Below are positions 33,141-41,377 of a stretch of DNA of 41,557 nucleotides, one piece after another. This stretch comes from Caballeronia glebae (GTDB lineage Bacteria; Pseudomonadota; Gammaproteobacteria; Burkholderiales; Burkholderiaceae): NCBI RefSeq assembly GCF_001545035.1, contig NZ_FCOJ02000062.1, positions 1 through 41,557 of the forward strand, given 5' to 3'. Under the pieces are notes generated by a model. That model had not been told where the DNA came from, did no database searches, and saw only the letters and a list, made by a program, of their open reading frames with translations. The translations under genes were made by a program, and so were the position numbers. The first letter of the stretch is position 1; the number at the start of each line of letters is the position of its first letter.

Positions 33141-35141
33141 ATGCCAAGGTTTGATCAGGAAGATTCAGGACCCGACACGGCCGCATCCGCGCGGAAAGCT
33201 TCGGGTCGGCGCGCGTCGAAGGGCAAGACAGTCGCGGTCTTGCTGCCGATGGACGCCGCGTCCATGGCGTTGCAGGACGAAGAGCGCCAACTTCAGATGC
33301 GCGCACTCATCCAGTTGGGCAAGGAACGCGGCTACCTGACCCACGCGGAAATCAACGATCACTTGCCCGACAACTTCGCCCAGACTGCGGCGATCGAAAC
33401 TATTGTCAGCACGTTCAATGACATGGGTGTAGCGGTGTACGAGCAGGCGCCCGACGCGGAAGCGCTGCTCCTGAACGACTCGGCGCCCGCTGCCGTATCG
33501 GACGACCAGGCCGACGAGGAAGCGGAAGTCGCGCTTTCGACCGTCGACTCCGAATTTGGGCGCACCACCGATCCGGTGCGCATGTACATGCGCGAAATGG
33601 GTGCGACGCAATTGCTGACTCGCGCAGGCGAGGTCGAGATTGCGAAACGCATCGAAGACGGGCTTCACGAGATGATTCAGGCGATTGCGGCGTGCCCGGC
33701 GACAATCGCGACGATCCTTGCAAGTGCGGAGCAGGTTGCGGCCGGTGAACTACGCATCGACGAACTGGTCGACGGCCTCAACGAAAGGAACGTAGAGAGC
33801 GACTCGTCGGCGTCAGATTCGGCTACTTCGCAAGACGTCGACACGGACACCGGCGGCGACGACGTGGACGCCGATGACGACAGCGATCTCGAAGCAGCAG
33901 ATGCGAACCAGGCGAACGAAGCGCGCTTGAAACAGTTGACGAGCGACAGCCTCGCTATTTTTGCGCGAGTGGGCGAGTTGTTCGACCAAATGCCGCATAC
34001 CAGCGCCACGGAAGCCAAGGAGATAGCCGCCTTTGCACGCCTGTGTAGGGAGATTAAGCGCGAACTCGCTCTCATCCGTTTCACGGCGCGAACGATCGAC
34101 CGGTTGTGCGCCGATGTGCAGCAGCAGGTGGCACACGTGCGCGCGGTCGAGCGGCGCATTTTGCAGATCGCCGTGGACCGGTGCGGGATGCCACGTGACG
34201 ATTTTATCAAGGCGTTTCCGGGTCACGAGACCGATCTTGATTGGACCGCAAACATGGCGGCGGCGTCACGCGAATACGGCGCCGCACTCGAACGCAGCCT
34301 GCCGGCGATCCAGGCCGAGCAGCAAAAGCTGATCGAGATCGAAGTGAACGCGGTACTGCCGCTACAGCAGTTGAAGAAAATCAACCGGCAGATGATGGCC
34401 GCCGAGTCGAAGATGCGGCAGGCGAAGCGCGAGATGATCGAGGCCAACCTGCGCCTTGTGATCTCCATCGCAAAGAAGTACGTGAACCGCGGCATGCACT
34501 TCCTAGATCTGATTCAGGAAGGCAATATCGGCTTGATGAAGGCGGTCGACAAGTTTGAATACCGGCGCGGCTGGAAGTTTTCGACCTACGCGACGTGGTG
34601 GGTGCGCCAGGCCGTGACACGCTCGCTAGCCGATCAGGCGCGCACGATTCGCGTGCCAGTGCACATGATCGAGACGATCAACAAGCTCAACCGCATTTCG
34701 CGTGAAATCCTGCAACAGACGGGGCAGGAAGCGCATCCTGCCGTGCTGGCCGAGCGCATGGAGATGCCGGAGGAAAAAATCCGCGACATCCTGAAGATCG
34801 CGAAGCAGCCGGTTTCGCTCGAGACGCCGGTAGGCGAAGATGCCGATGCAACGCTTGGCGACATGATCGAAGATCCGAGCGCGTCGTCTCCCGCGGACGC
34901 CGCCGTGCATGCCAACATGCGCGCCGCGATCGACGAGGCGCTCAATGCGCTGTCGCCGCGTGAGGCGAAGGTGCTGCGCATGCGCTTCGGGATCGATACC
35001 GCGTCGGACTATACGCTCGAGGAACTGGGCAAACAGTTCGACGTCACGCGCGAACGAATCCGCCAGATCGAAAGCAAGGCAATGCGAAAACTCATGCACC
35101 CGAGCCGCGCCGACAAGCTAAGAGAGTTTCTCGACCATTGA
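33141..35141 (+). CDS. RpoD-type sigma-70 factor, divergent paralogue
   Basis: A 666-residue primary-type sigma factor. Region 1.1 is near residues 30-110 (LIQLGKERGYLTHAEINDHL). Region 1.2 is DPVRMYMREMGATQLLTRAG; a long non-conserved insert with an acidic run (TDTGGDDVDADDDSD) follows. Regions 2.1-2.4 include EANLRLVISIAKKYVNRGMH, FLDLIQEGNIGLMKAVDKFE and YRRGWKFSTYATWWVRQAVT. Region 4 is LEELGKQFDVTRERIRQIES. Usual RpoD has RGYKFSTYATWWIRQAITRS; here Tyr is Trp and two Ile are Val. The ATG at 33141 has GAGGAGAG upstream. It lies beside IS66 debris and not with rpsU-dnaG, so it is probably an accessory copy. Confidence 0.92.
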   Translation: MPRFDQEDSGPDTAASARKASGRRASKGKTVAVLLPMDAASMALQDEERQLQMRALIQLGKERGYLTHAEINDHLPDNFAQTAAIETIVSTFNDMGVAVYEQAPDAEALLLNDSAPAAVSDDQADEEAEVALSTVDSEFGRTTDPVRMYMREMGATQLLTRAGEVEIAKRIEDGLHEMIQAIAACPATIATILASAEQVAAGELRIDELVDGLNERNVESDSSASDSATSQDVDTDTGGDDVDADDDSDLEAADANQANEARLKQLTSDSLAIFARVGELFDQMPHTSATEAKEIAAFARLCREIKRELALIRFTARTIDRLCADVQQQVAHVRAVERRILQIAVDRCGMPRDDFIKAFPGHETDLDWTANMAAASREYGAALERSLPAIQAEQQKLIEIEVNAVLPLQQLKKINRQMMAAESKMRQAKREMIEANLRLVISIAKKYVNRGMHFLDLIQEGNIGLMKAVDKFEYRRGWKFSTYATWWVRQAVTRSLADQARTIRVPVHMIETINKLNRISREILQQTGQEAHPAVLAERMEMPEEKIRDILKIAKQPVSLETPVGEDADATLGDMIEDPSASSPADAAVHANMRAAIDEALNALSPREAKVLRMRFGIDTASDYTLEELGKQFDVTRERIRQIESKAMRKLMHPSRADKLREFLDH

Positions 35142-35529
35142 TGATCCGCGATCGCGCACATCGCCAGATCGAGATTTATCGGATGACGAGGAGCGCCCGC
35201 GGTCGGTTAGACCGGTGCGCTCGCGTCGCCCATTTCGCATCGTTGAATTTTCAGCGTCTTCAAATCGGCTGCTTGTGTTGCCCTTCGCCGTTCTTCCCGA
35301 GGGTTCGCGAAGGGTCAAGGCGCCGGCACAGGTCGTGTCCGAGTGCATTCGCAGAGCTTGTTTGGCGCTGTCGGACTACGAAGGTGAGCTTTTGCGGGGG
35401 CGATGTGAGCATCAGGGCAGATCCGGGTAGTCGGAGCGACGTTCGCGTGCTACAAAGTTGATGCTGCGCATAGAATTCGATGCGCGGCGTGATCACTCAA
35501 AATGCATGACCTCTAGGAAAAATCAGCAG
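35142..35529. other. Leader region before the cold-shock gene
   Basis: About 390 bases without a supportable gene. Its last part probably forms the promoter and a 5' untranslated leader of the cold-shock gene; such leaders are long in this family. A small stem (CGGTC/GACCG at 35200-35214) follows the sigma-factor gene but has no T tract. I cannot point to convincing -35 and -10 boxes. Confidence 0.4.
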
Positions 35530-35733
35530 ATGGCAACCGGTACCGTAAAGTGGTTCAACGACGCAAAAGGCTTTGGCTTCATCACACCGGATGACGGCGG
35601 TGAGGATTTGTTTGCGCACTTTTCTGAAGTAAAAGCGGACGGCTTCAAGTCGCTGCAGGAGAACCAAAAGGTCAGCTTCGAAGTGAAACAAGGCCCGAAA
35701 GGCAAGCAAGCGGCTAACATCCAGCCGCTTTAA
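35530..35733 (+). CDS. CspA-family cold-shock protein
   Basis: A 67-residue single cold-shock domain that binds single-stranded RNA and DNA and melts RNA structure. RNP1 is KGFGFI (residues 13-18), RNP2 is DLFAHF, and the protein starts MATGTVKWFND. The length is canonical. The frame is open 24 codons upstream, but the ATG at 35530 gives the family N-terminus. It lies in a cluster of transcription and nucleoid genes. Regulation through its leader RNA is likely by family analogy. Confidence 0.95.
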   Translation: MATGTVKWFNDAKGFGFITPDDGGEDLFAHFSEVKADGFKSLQENQKVSFEVKQGPKGKQAANIQPL

Positions 35734-36084
35734 GCCCGCACGAGCGTCAGATCTGCTCGCTGCTGGATCCGACGTAGAGTGGCACCGGCTCGTCTCGCCA
35801 CCCCTCAAGAGCATTACTCACCGCCTTCACGTGCATGTGGTCTGGTGAGTCGAGCCGACGGTTCGCCGCTAAAGTGCGTGACATCATATCGCCTGCACAT
35901 CTCCAGATAGAGTCTGTATTGGTTCTGTAGCGCTACCCAAGTTGCCACCGTTTGCCAATAAGCGTTCCGGCAAGCTGCGTTGGCGCGACGACGTGTTCAG
36001 ATTACCCGTCGCCTCTCATTGGTTGCTGCCCCTGTGCGCCGCATCCTGAATCCTGAATCGACATCAAAGAGCAAATCGCCCTGA
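35734..36084. other. Intergenic stretch before the H-NS-like gene
   Basis: About 350 bases with no supportable gene. Just before the H-NS-like gene there is a short tandem repeat (ATCCTGA twice, then ATCGA, near 36044-36063). No clear terminator after the cold-shock gene. Confidence 0.4.
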
Positions 36085-36387
36085 ATGGAAATCAAGCAAC
36101 CCAGCCTTAAAGAACTGCTCGCGCAGCGCCAAACGCTTCAGCAGCAGGTGGCGGCGGCGCGCCAGCGTGAAGCGGATGTGGTCCTTGCCGACATCGTGCG
36201 CAAGATGCACGAATATCAAATCAGCCTTGCGGATCTGATGGGTCGGGACCATGAAAGCCAGAACGTCACGGTGGCCGCTGTGCCGAAGTATCGCGATTTG
36301 CAAAGCGGCGCCACGTGGAGCGGTCGAGGACGGGCGCCGCATTGGATTGTCGACAAGAATCGGGACGACTTTCTCGTGCGCGCGTAA
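36085..36387 (+). CDS. H-NS family nucleoid protein (Burkholderia type)
   Basis: A 100-residue H-NS-like protein. The N-terminal half is a coiled-coil oligomerisation helix (KELLAQRQTLQQQVAAARQR). The C-terminal DNA-binding domain reads KYRDLQSGATWSGRGRAPHW, matching the family consensus with the W-x-G-R-G-R-x-P core that inserts in the minor groove of AT-rich DNA. The length is typical for the short H-NS/BprA-like proteins abundant in Burkholderiales. The role is inferred as silencing of horizontally acquired DNA. It sits between the cold-shock gene and a converging regulator-like gene. The ribosome binding site is weak. Confidence 0.92.
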   Translation: MEIKQPSLKELLAQRQTLQQQVAAARQREADVVLADIVRKMHEYQISLADLMGRDHESQNVTVAAVPKYRDLQSGATWSGRGRAPHWIVDKNRDDFLVRA

Positions 36388-36468
36388 CGGTGGTTTTTCG
36401 AAGCGCGACTCTCCTCGCGCGGTGGTAGCGGGCTATTGTGCTTTCACACCCGACATCGACTCACCGAC

Positions 36469-37761
36469 TCAAAGCGACACCGGTTGCTGCAACAGCTCCA
36501 AGGCTTTCAACTCGTCCAGCCGGCCAATACGTGCTTTGCCTGCCAGCGTCTTGATCAGTGCCTCCGCTATCGGTTCGATACCGTCGAGATTTTCCAGGCT
36601 GGTCACGGAAGTGAAGGGGCGCTGCATCGGGTGAAGCTGCGGGGCTGCAGCGCCTGGATTCTGCTCGAGCGTTGCCGGGAGCGAAACGTCGCTTTCTCGA
36701 ACTGAGGGACTGGCAAGCTCAGCGATGGGGGCGCTTGCATGATCTTGGGGGCTAACGACAGTCGCCTCTTCCTCGTGCGAGACACCTCCTGAGTCAGGTG
36801 GGCTATCATCGGCACGCGTGCTCGGTCGTTGTTCGTCGTCGGATGCCTTGCCGCGCGAAGTAGGAAGAAGCAAACGGGACACGGGTTCTGGGATCTCTGC
36901 CTCCGAGCGTTGAGTGTCCAGCCATCCGGTTGGCAAACCCAGGCGCTCCGTGAAGCGATTCGCTTCCGCATCGTCCATGCGTTTCTTGCCGTATAGCCGA
37001 TGGGCCATATTGGACCCCGTAAGCCCCATGACCACGCCAAGGGTCACTTTGGATCCCTTGCGGGTCGTGAGAACGTGAAGGTTGGCCCGCCGAATATTCC
37101 GAACAGCTTCGCTGTCATTTAAGGCCAGCGGTTGCTGCGGGCTCGCCTTCGCAGAAGTCTTGACGTTCGCAGTCGCGTCTTTTAGAGAGGTGCGAGCGCC
37201 TGGCTGCACAGCCGCATTTCTACTCTTCTGGACGACCGTTGGCGATCCGTCAGTTGCTTTCTTTGGCATTTCCGGTTTCTCTGGCAAACGATCTTCAAAT
37301 AATGGCTGTTGATTGACCTCGGGGATGGAAGCCGGCCTGAACGTTTCGGAGACTACCTCTGGTTCGTCATCCGGTTGAACAAAGTCCAATGGCGATTTCA
37401 AACGAGCGATGGTCTCGGGTGCGAGCACAGGATTGGGCTGATCAAAAAATCCGCGCGGCAACCCAAGCGTGGTTTCCATGTGAAAGGCTGTCTCGGGCGT
37501 GAAACGCTCGCCCTTAATCAGTTCCGCCACTCGCGTCAGGTTCGAATCCAGTCCCAACGCAATATTCTCTGCACCCACCGCATCGACCAGTAACTGAAAC
37601 GATCGCGTCTTAAAAATGGAAGCAGTCTGAACGGGGTCTCGAGCAGGAGGTCCTTTCACGTATCCTTGGGCTTGTCGGTTGGGCGGCGTTTTCTTAACGT
37701 GGCGCGCTTGACGCTGGCCGTTGTCTCGAGATCCCGAGTACCGCCCGTGCGCTTGACTCAT
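36469..37761 (-). CDS. Protein with two helix-turn-helix-like repeats and a disordered linker
   Basis: A 430-residue protein of no named family. It opens with a basic, Gln/Arg-rich tail. A first repeat near residues 52-110 reads SFQLLVDAVGAENIALGLDS then FTPETAFHMETTLGLPRGFF. A second near residues 220-290 reads GVVMGLTGSNMAHRLYGKKR then ANRFTERLGLPTGWLD. Both end in the same E-x-x-L-G-L-P-x-G-(F/W)-(F/L)-D pattern, which resembles the Cro/phage-repressor-like helix-turn-helix module. The linkers and the roughly 90 residues after the second repeat are Pro/Ser/Glu-rich. A DNA-binding, possibly bridging, role is inferred. It is convergent with the H-NS-like gene. Confidence 0.75.
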   Translation of the reverse strand: MSQAHGRYSGSRDNGQRQARHVKKTPPNRQAQGYVKGPPARDPVQTASIFKTRSFQLLVDAVGAENIALGLDSNLTRVAELIKGERFTPETAFHMETTLGLPRGFFDQPNPVLAPETIARLKSPLDFVQPDDEPEVVSETFRPASIPEVNQQPLFEDRLPEKPEMPKKATDGSPTVVQKSRNAAVQPGARTSLKDATANVKTSAKASPQQPLALNDSEAVRNIRRANLHVLTTRKGSKVTLGVVMGLTGSNMAHRLYGKKRMDDAEANRFTERLGLPTGWLDTQRSEAEIPEPVSRLLLPTSRGKASDDEQRPSTRADDSPPDSGGVSHEEEATVVSPQDHASAPIAELASPSVRESDVSLPATLEQNPGAAAPQLHPMQRPFTSVTSLENLDGIEPIAEALIKTLAGKARIGRLDELKALELLQQPVSL

Positions 37762-38630
37762 GAACTAGGGCTCCCCGGTAATTGAAACAGTAGTCCTTCG
37801 ATTATAGACGAGGCAGTGTTGCGGTTTGATTCGCCGAAACCTATACGGGCGGGACATGCGCGCTTTTGTGGCAATCCGCCGTGCGGTGATCGACGTGCGC
37901 AATCCGCGGCCCGGGAAATGGTTATCGCGTATGTCTGGTGGCTCACTTTATAACATTCGTGCAGCGGGTTCGCGACCGGCACTACATATGCTACCTGCTA
38001 CTGTCCGTGGTCTCCGGTCCGGCCAATGCTCCGACGACGAATATCGGCACACGTTTTTTCCGATCGTTACGATGGACGTGTGATCGATGGCGGACGTCGC
38101 GGCAGTGCTGTGCGGTGGGTCCAAGCTTAGTCGCGCTTCATATCGTCAGGCGACGAGACGAGCGACCCGCTGGCAGGCCACAGACAAAAGCGGGCGCCTC
38201 AATGGCGTCGCGGATGCTCAAGAAAGAAGCGCACCATCTCGGTGCTGGCGTCGGGTCCGGCGGGATCAGTGCAACTTCCCCGCGGGCAGCCGCCCGCCCA
38301 CGCATGTGGTGCGCCATGGATCGTCCAGAGTTCTGGATTAATGCCGCTCTCCGACTTTAACCGTTTGGCGGTGCACCTGCGCCCGCCTTCTAACCCGTTG
38401 GACGCTTGTGTTCGACCTACGCTGAGTCACGGCGTGAAACTCCCGTGTTCAGCGGCCGAGCGGCTGTGACGATCTTTGCGACCGCCGCCGCGTATGTGCT
38501 GGATATCGGCGTCGCCACGCTGGCGATTGTCGATCGAGGTCCCGAACTCACCGCCTACTACGCGGGATTGAGATCGCGTTCACCCCGTCCGTTGTACGAT
38601 CCGGGCGCGTGGTCGTTTGCGAGTTTGGAA
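37762..38630. other. Long stretch without a supportable gene, ending at a terminator
   Basis: About 870 bases. Plus-strand frames at 37938-38360 and 38087-38341 have no ribosome binding sites or familiar motifs. From about 38463 a plus-strand frame reads VTIFATAAAYVLDIGVATLA, then IVDRGPELTAYYAGLRSR with coding-like third positions, but it runs through the terminator. An eroded gene or a small RNA gene served by that terminator would both fit. Confidence 0.45.
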
Positions 38631-38655
38631 AGCCGCCAGCTGGTGGCTTTTTTTT
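38631..38655 (+). terminator. Rho-independent terminator (plus strand)
   Basis: The self-complementary stretch AGCCGCCAGCTGGTGGCT (38631-38648, one G-T pair) is followed by eight T ending at 38655. It is the best terminator in the window, yet no clear plus-strand gene precedes it. It insulates the HU gene from upstream transcription. Confidence 0.85.
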
Positions 38656-38768
38656 CACTTGAACGAAGTGGCGCAGCCTCGCACTCGCATATAGGCTTGA
38701 TTTAGGTACCGCACCCCGACCGGCGTGGTTCGGTAAGATGGCGGTCGGTCCAGAAAGAGGAAATCTCG

Positions 38769-39047
38769 ATGAACAAGCAAGAACTGCTCGAAGCGGTCGC
38801 GTCGCAGACCGGAACCAGCAAGAGCGCCGCCGAAGAGTCGATCAACGCCGTGTTGGCGACGGTCTTGACGGAGGTGTCCGCGGGCCATGCCGTGCAGTTG
38901 ATCGGCTTCGGCACCTTCGGGCGCGGCGAGCGTGCGGCGCGCACGGGCCGCAACCCGCAAACCGGCGAAGCAGTCGACATCGCCGCCGCAAAGACAGTCA
39001 AATTCACGGCCGGTAAGGCATTCAAGGACGCGGTCAACGCGTCCTGA
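38769..39047 (+). CDS. HU-family DNA-binding protein
   Basis: A 92-residue HU/IHF-fold nucleoid protein that bends and compacts DNA. The N-terminal helix pair is MNKQELLEAVASQTGTSKSA. The signature is GFGTFGRGERAARTGRNPQT, the beta arm with the conserved G-R-N-P that intercalates in DNA. The C-terminus is FTAGKAFKDAVNAS. The length is canonical for HU. GAGGAAAT precedes the ATG. It is probably an additional HU copy, since the neighbourhood is not that of the housekeeping hup genes (no lon or clp genes). Confidence 0.95.
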   Translation: MNKQELLEAVASQTGTSKSAAEESINAVLATVLTEVSAGHAVQLIGFGTFGRGERAARTGRNPQTGEAVDIAAAKTVKFTAGKAFKDAVNAS

Positions 39048-39068
39048 GGCGAAGGCGCAACGGCCGGC

Positions 39069-39272
39069 TCAGAACAATTGGCTTTCGAGCGGTAGCAGAT
39101 TAGCCAGCTTCACGGCCGTCAAGCGCTCGCGCCCATCGGGGTGAATCGACCGAATCATGACGCGCTGTCCGCGGGCATCGCCCAGGATCTCGACGATTCG
39201 ATCTCGATAGCGGGCGAGCGTCCCGCGAGACGGTTTTCGCTTCGAACGACGGCGGCCGGTCGATGAAGGCAT
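39069..39272 (-). CDS. Small basic protein of unknown function
   Basis: A 67-residue protein. Its N-terminus is strongly basic (STGRRRSKRKPSRGTLARYR), followed by a short beta-rich part, RGQRVMIRSIHPDGRERLTA, and the end VKLANLLPLESQLF. It is convergent with the HU gene, 21 bases from its stop. A truncated copy of the same C-terminus lies beside the IS66 remnant at about 31835-31905, so this is a repeated gene and not a chance frame. The basic tail suggests nucleic-acid binding; no family recognised. Confidence 0.6.
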   Translation of the reverse strand: MPSSTGRRRSKRKPSRGTLARYRDRIVEILGDARGQRVMIRSIHPDGRERLTAVKLANLLPLESQLF

Positions 39273-39362
39273 AGCGTAGAAGTTGGCTGCGTTGTGCCAT
39301 TATGCCAAGTGCCGGCTTCTGTCGTCGATGCGTCCCTTCAGTGCAACGTTGGAAAGATGTCA

Positions 39363-39808
39363 ATGCGTCGCTTTACTGTTCGCACCTCGCCGGTTCATGG
39401 GCGCGGTGTTTTCGCGGTCACTCAAATGTCTGCCGGCGAAACCATCCTTGAGTACAAAGGCGAACTCGTCGCCTGGAAGGAGGCGCAACGTCGCTATGAG
39501 CGCTCAGCGGCGGAGGACGGGCACACGTTTTTCTTCGATCTCGATGACGGCCGGGTGATCGACGGCGCACAAGGAGGCAATTCGGCCCGTTGGGTGAACC
39601 ACAGTTGCGAGCCGAACTGTGAATCCGAGCAGCAGGGCAGCCGAGTGTTCTTTCACGCGCTGCGCGATATCGAGCCGGGCGAAGAATTGTTCATTGACTA
39701 TCGGCTTTCGTCGAGGGGCGTCGGACGCCGTCGCTGAAGAAGCTGTACCGATGTTGCTGCGGCTCGCTTCACTGTCGGGGAACCATGTTGGCACCAGCGC
39801 GAGGATGA
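39363..39808 (+). pseudogene. SET-domain protein (putative lysine methyltransferase), frameshifted before the post-SET motif
   Basis: A compact bacterial SET protein: RRFTVRTSPVHGRGVFAVTQ (SET-N), ARWVNHSCEPNCES (the N-H-S-C pseudoknot that binds S-adenosylmethionine), then EPGEELFIDY with the catalytic Tyr. After CTT-TCG (39705-39710) the given frame ends at 39737 as SSRGVGRRR. Restoring one base there gives RTPSLKKLYRCCCGSLHCRG followed by TMLAPARG and a stop at 39806, the family's C-x-C-x4-C zinc-binding end. So a one-base loss near 39708-39713 removes the post-SET motif. The ATG at 39363 follows GGAAAG; 39357 is the alternative. Confidence 0.8.
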
Positions 39809-39853
39809 GCGATGTGTCTGTGTGGCTGGCTATTCGCTAACGCCTTCGACGGC

Positions 39854-40075
39854 TCAGGTGACGAAGACGACATGCCTGTCCGTCGGACTCGAATGAAAGA
39901 AGCTTGCGATCCGGCCTGCGCGGACGCCGGACAAGACTTCGGAGATGCCATTGACTTCGGCGCCGTCCTTTCTTTTGCCGACGACGATCGACGGACCGGA
40001 TGTGCCCGTCGCGCCGCGCATGAGCCCCATGAGTCGTCGGATGGCGCCTTGCTGCGTCGTGAAATAGTGGTCCAT
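39854..40075 (-). CDS. Possible small protein of unknown function
   Basis: A 73-residue minus-strand frame: MDHYFTTQQGAIRRLMGLMR, then GATGTSGPSIVVGKRKDGAE and RIASFFHSSPTDRHVVFVT. About three quarters of third codon positions are G or C, as expected for a real gene in this genome. There is no strong ribosome binding site and I recognise no family. It is convergent with the SET gene. Confidence 0.45.
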   Translation of the reverse strand: MDHYFTTQQGAIRRLMGLMRGATGTSGPSIVVGKRKDGAEVNGISEVLSGVRAGRIASFFHSSPTDRHVVFVT

Positions 40076-40366
40076 GCGGGCAGCGTAGCTTGCGGTGAAG
40101 AGCGAAGCCTAGCTGTTATTGTCTGATCTTTATGTTGGCTAGGACACGTTCGGCTCTGCGCACGCCGATGTAAGGGGAGTGCAAGACCGCGACATGTCGC
40201 TTTGGCTCACGGCTTAAGCCGCAATCGGGGCCGGCTAAACACAGGGATTCTCTGTCGGCGTGCTCCTCCGCAGGCCGGGCCTCTAAAGGTTACGCATTCA
40301 GGTTTCAGATCTCCCTGAGGATTCACGTCGTCGCGGCACGGCTCCAGTTCTGTGCTGCCAGCACGG
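40076..40366. other. Intergenic stretch without gene
   Basis: About 290 bases between the small minus-strand frame and the aldo/keto reductase end. I see no convincing frame, terminator or repeat. Confidence 0.4.
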
Positions 40367-41377
40367 CTAAGTCACCCGCCGTCCTTCGACCGGATAGTTG
40401 GGATCTGTGTAACCCGGCGTCGAAGCGTGACCCGGAGGAACCAGACTGTCGATAAACTTCTCGTCGTCCGGGCCGAGCTGCAGGGATAATGCGTCCATAT
40501 AGCTGTCCCAATGCGCTTCCGTGCGCGGACCGGCGATTGCAGAACTCACAAGCCTGTTCTGCAATACCCAGGCAATGGCAAAGGCGATCGAAGTCGTCCC
40601 GCGTTCGGCTGCGTGCGCCGCGACTTTCTGCGCGATGGCGAGCGATTCCGGTCGCCACTCGGTCTGCTGGATGCGCTTGTCACCGCGTCCCGCACGCGAG
40701 TCGGCCGGCGGTGCTTCGTCGGGTGCGTATTTGCCGGTCAGCACACCGCGAGCAAGCGGGCTGTAGGGCACGACGCCAATCCCGTAATGCCCGGCAGCGG
40801 GCATCAACTCCACCTCGGCCGTGCGGTCGACCATGTTGTAGACCGGCTCGATCGCAACAGGGCGATCGATGCCGAGTTGATCGGCCAGCCGCACAACTTC
40901 CGCAATGCGCCATGCGCGGAAGTTGGAAAGACCGAAATAGCGCACCTTACCCTGACGAATGAGGTCGCCGATGGCTCGCACGCCTTCTTCCAGAGGCGCG
41001 TCGTTTAGCGAACGATGGAAGTAGAGAACGTCGATGTAGTCGGTCCCTAGGCGCTTCAGGCTCGCATCGACCGTCTGGTAGATCCATTTGCGCGACTGGC
41101 CCTGTTCGTTGGGACGCGCACTGCCCGACGCCGGATAGCCAAACTTGGTTGCAATGACCCAGTCATCGCGATGCGCGGCAATCGCGCGGCCGACAGTTTC
41201 TTCGGATCGTCCCGCGTGATAAACGTCGGCGGTGTCAATGAAATTCACGCCCCGATCGAAAGCCTTGTCGATGATCCGGCGCGAAGTCGTATCGTCCGCT
41301 TCGCCGCCGAACATCATCGCGCCCAGACACAGCGGCGAAACTTTGAGGGCGCTGCGGCCCAAATATCTATAGTCCAT
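40367..41377 (-). CDS. Aldo/keto reductase
   Basis: A 336-residue NADPH-dependent oxidoreductase with a (beta/alpha)8 barrel. The catalytic tetrad is visible: Asp48 and Tyr53 in DTADVYHAG, Lys78 in VIATKFGYP and His121 in VLYFHRSL. Other landmarks are RYFGLSNFRAWRIAEVVRLA, the cofactor loop PYSPLARGVLTGKY and SSAIAGPRTEAHWDSYM. The open frame extends 38 codons upstream, but the ATG at 41377 has GGAGATAAGG and starts MDYRYLGRSALKVSPLCLG, the family N-terminus. It resembles the YajO/general stress 69-like group that reduces diverse aldehydes. It is monocistronic here; the substrate is unknown. Confidence 0.92.
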   Translation of the reverse strand: MDYRYLGRSALKVSPLCLGAMMFGGEADDTTSRRIIDKAFDRGVNFIDTADVYHAGRSEETVGRAIAAHRDDWVIATKFGYPASGSARPNEQGQSRKWIYQTVDASLKRLGTDYIDVLYFHRSLNDAPLEEGVRAIGDLIRQGKVRYFGLSNFRAWRIAEVVRLADQLGIDRPVAIEPVYNMVDRTAEVELMPAAGHYGIGVVPYSPLARGVLTGKYAPDEAPPADSRAGRGDKRIQQTEWRPESLAIAQKVAAHAAERGTTSIAFAIAWVLQNRLVSSAIAGPRTEAHWDSYMDALSLQLGPDDEKFIDSLVPPGHASTPGYTDPNYPVEGRRVT

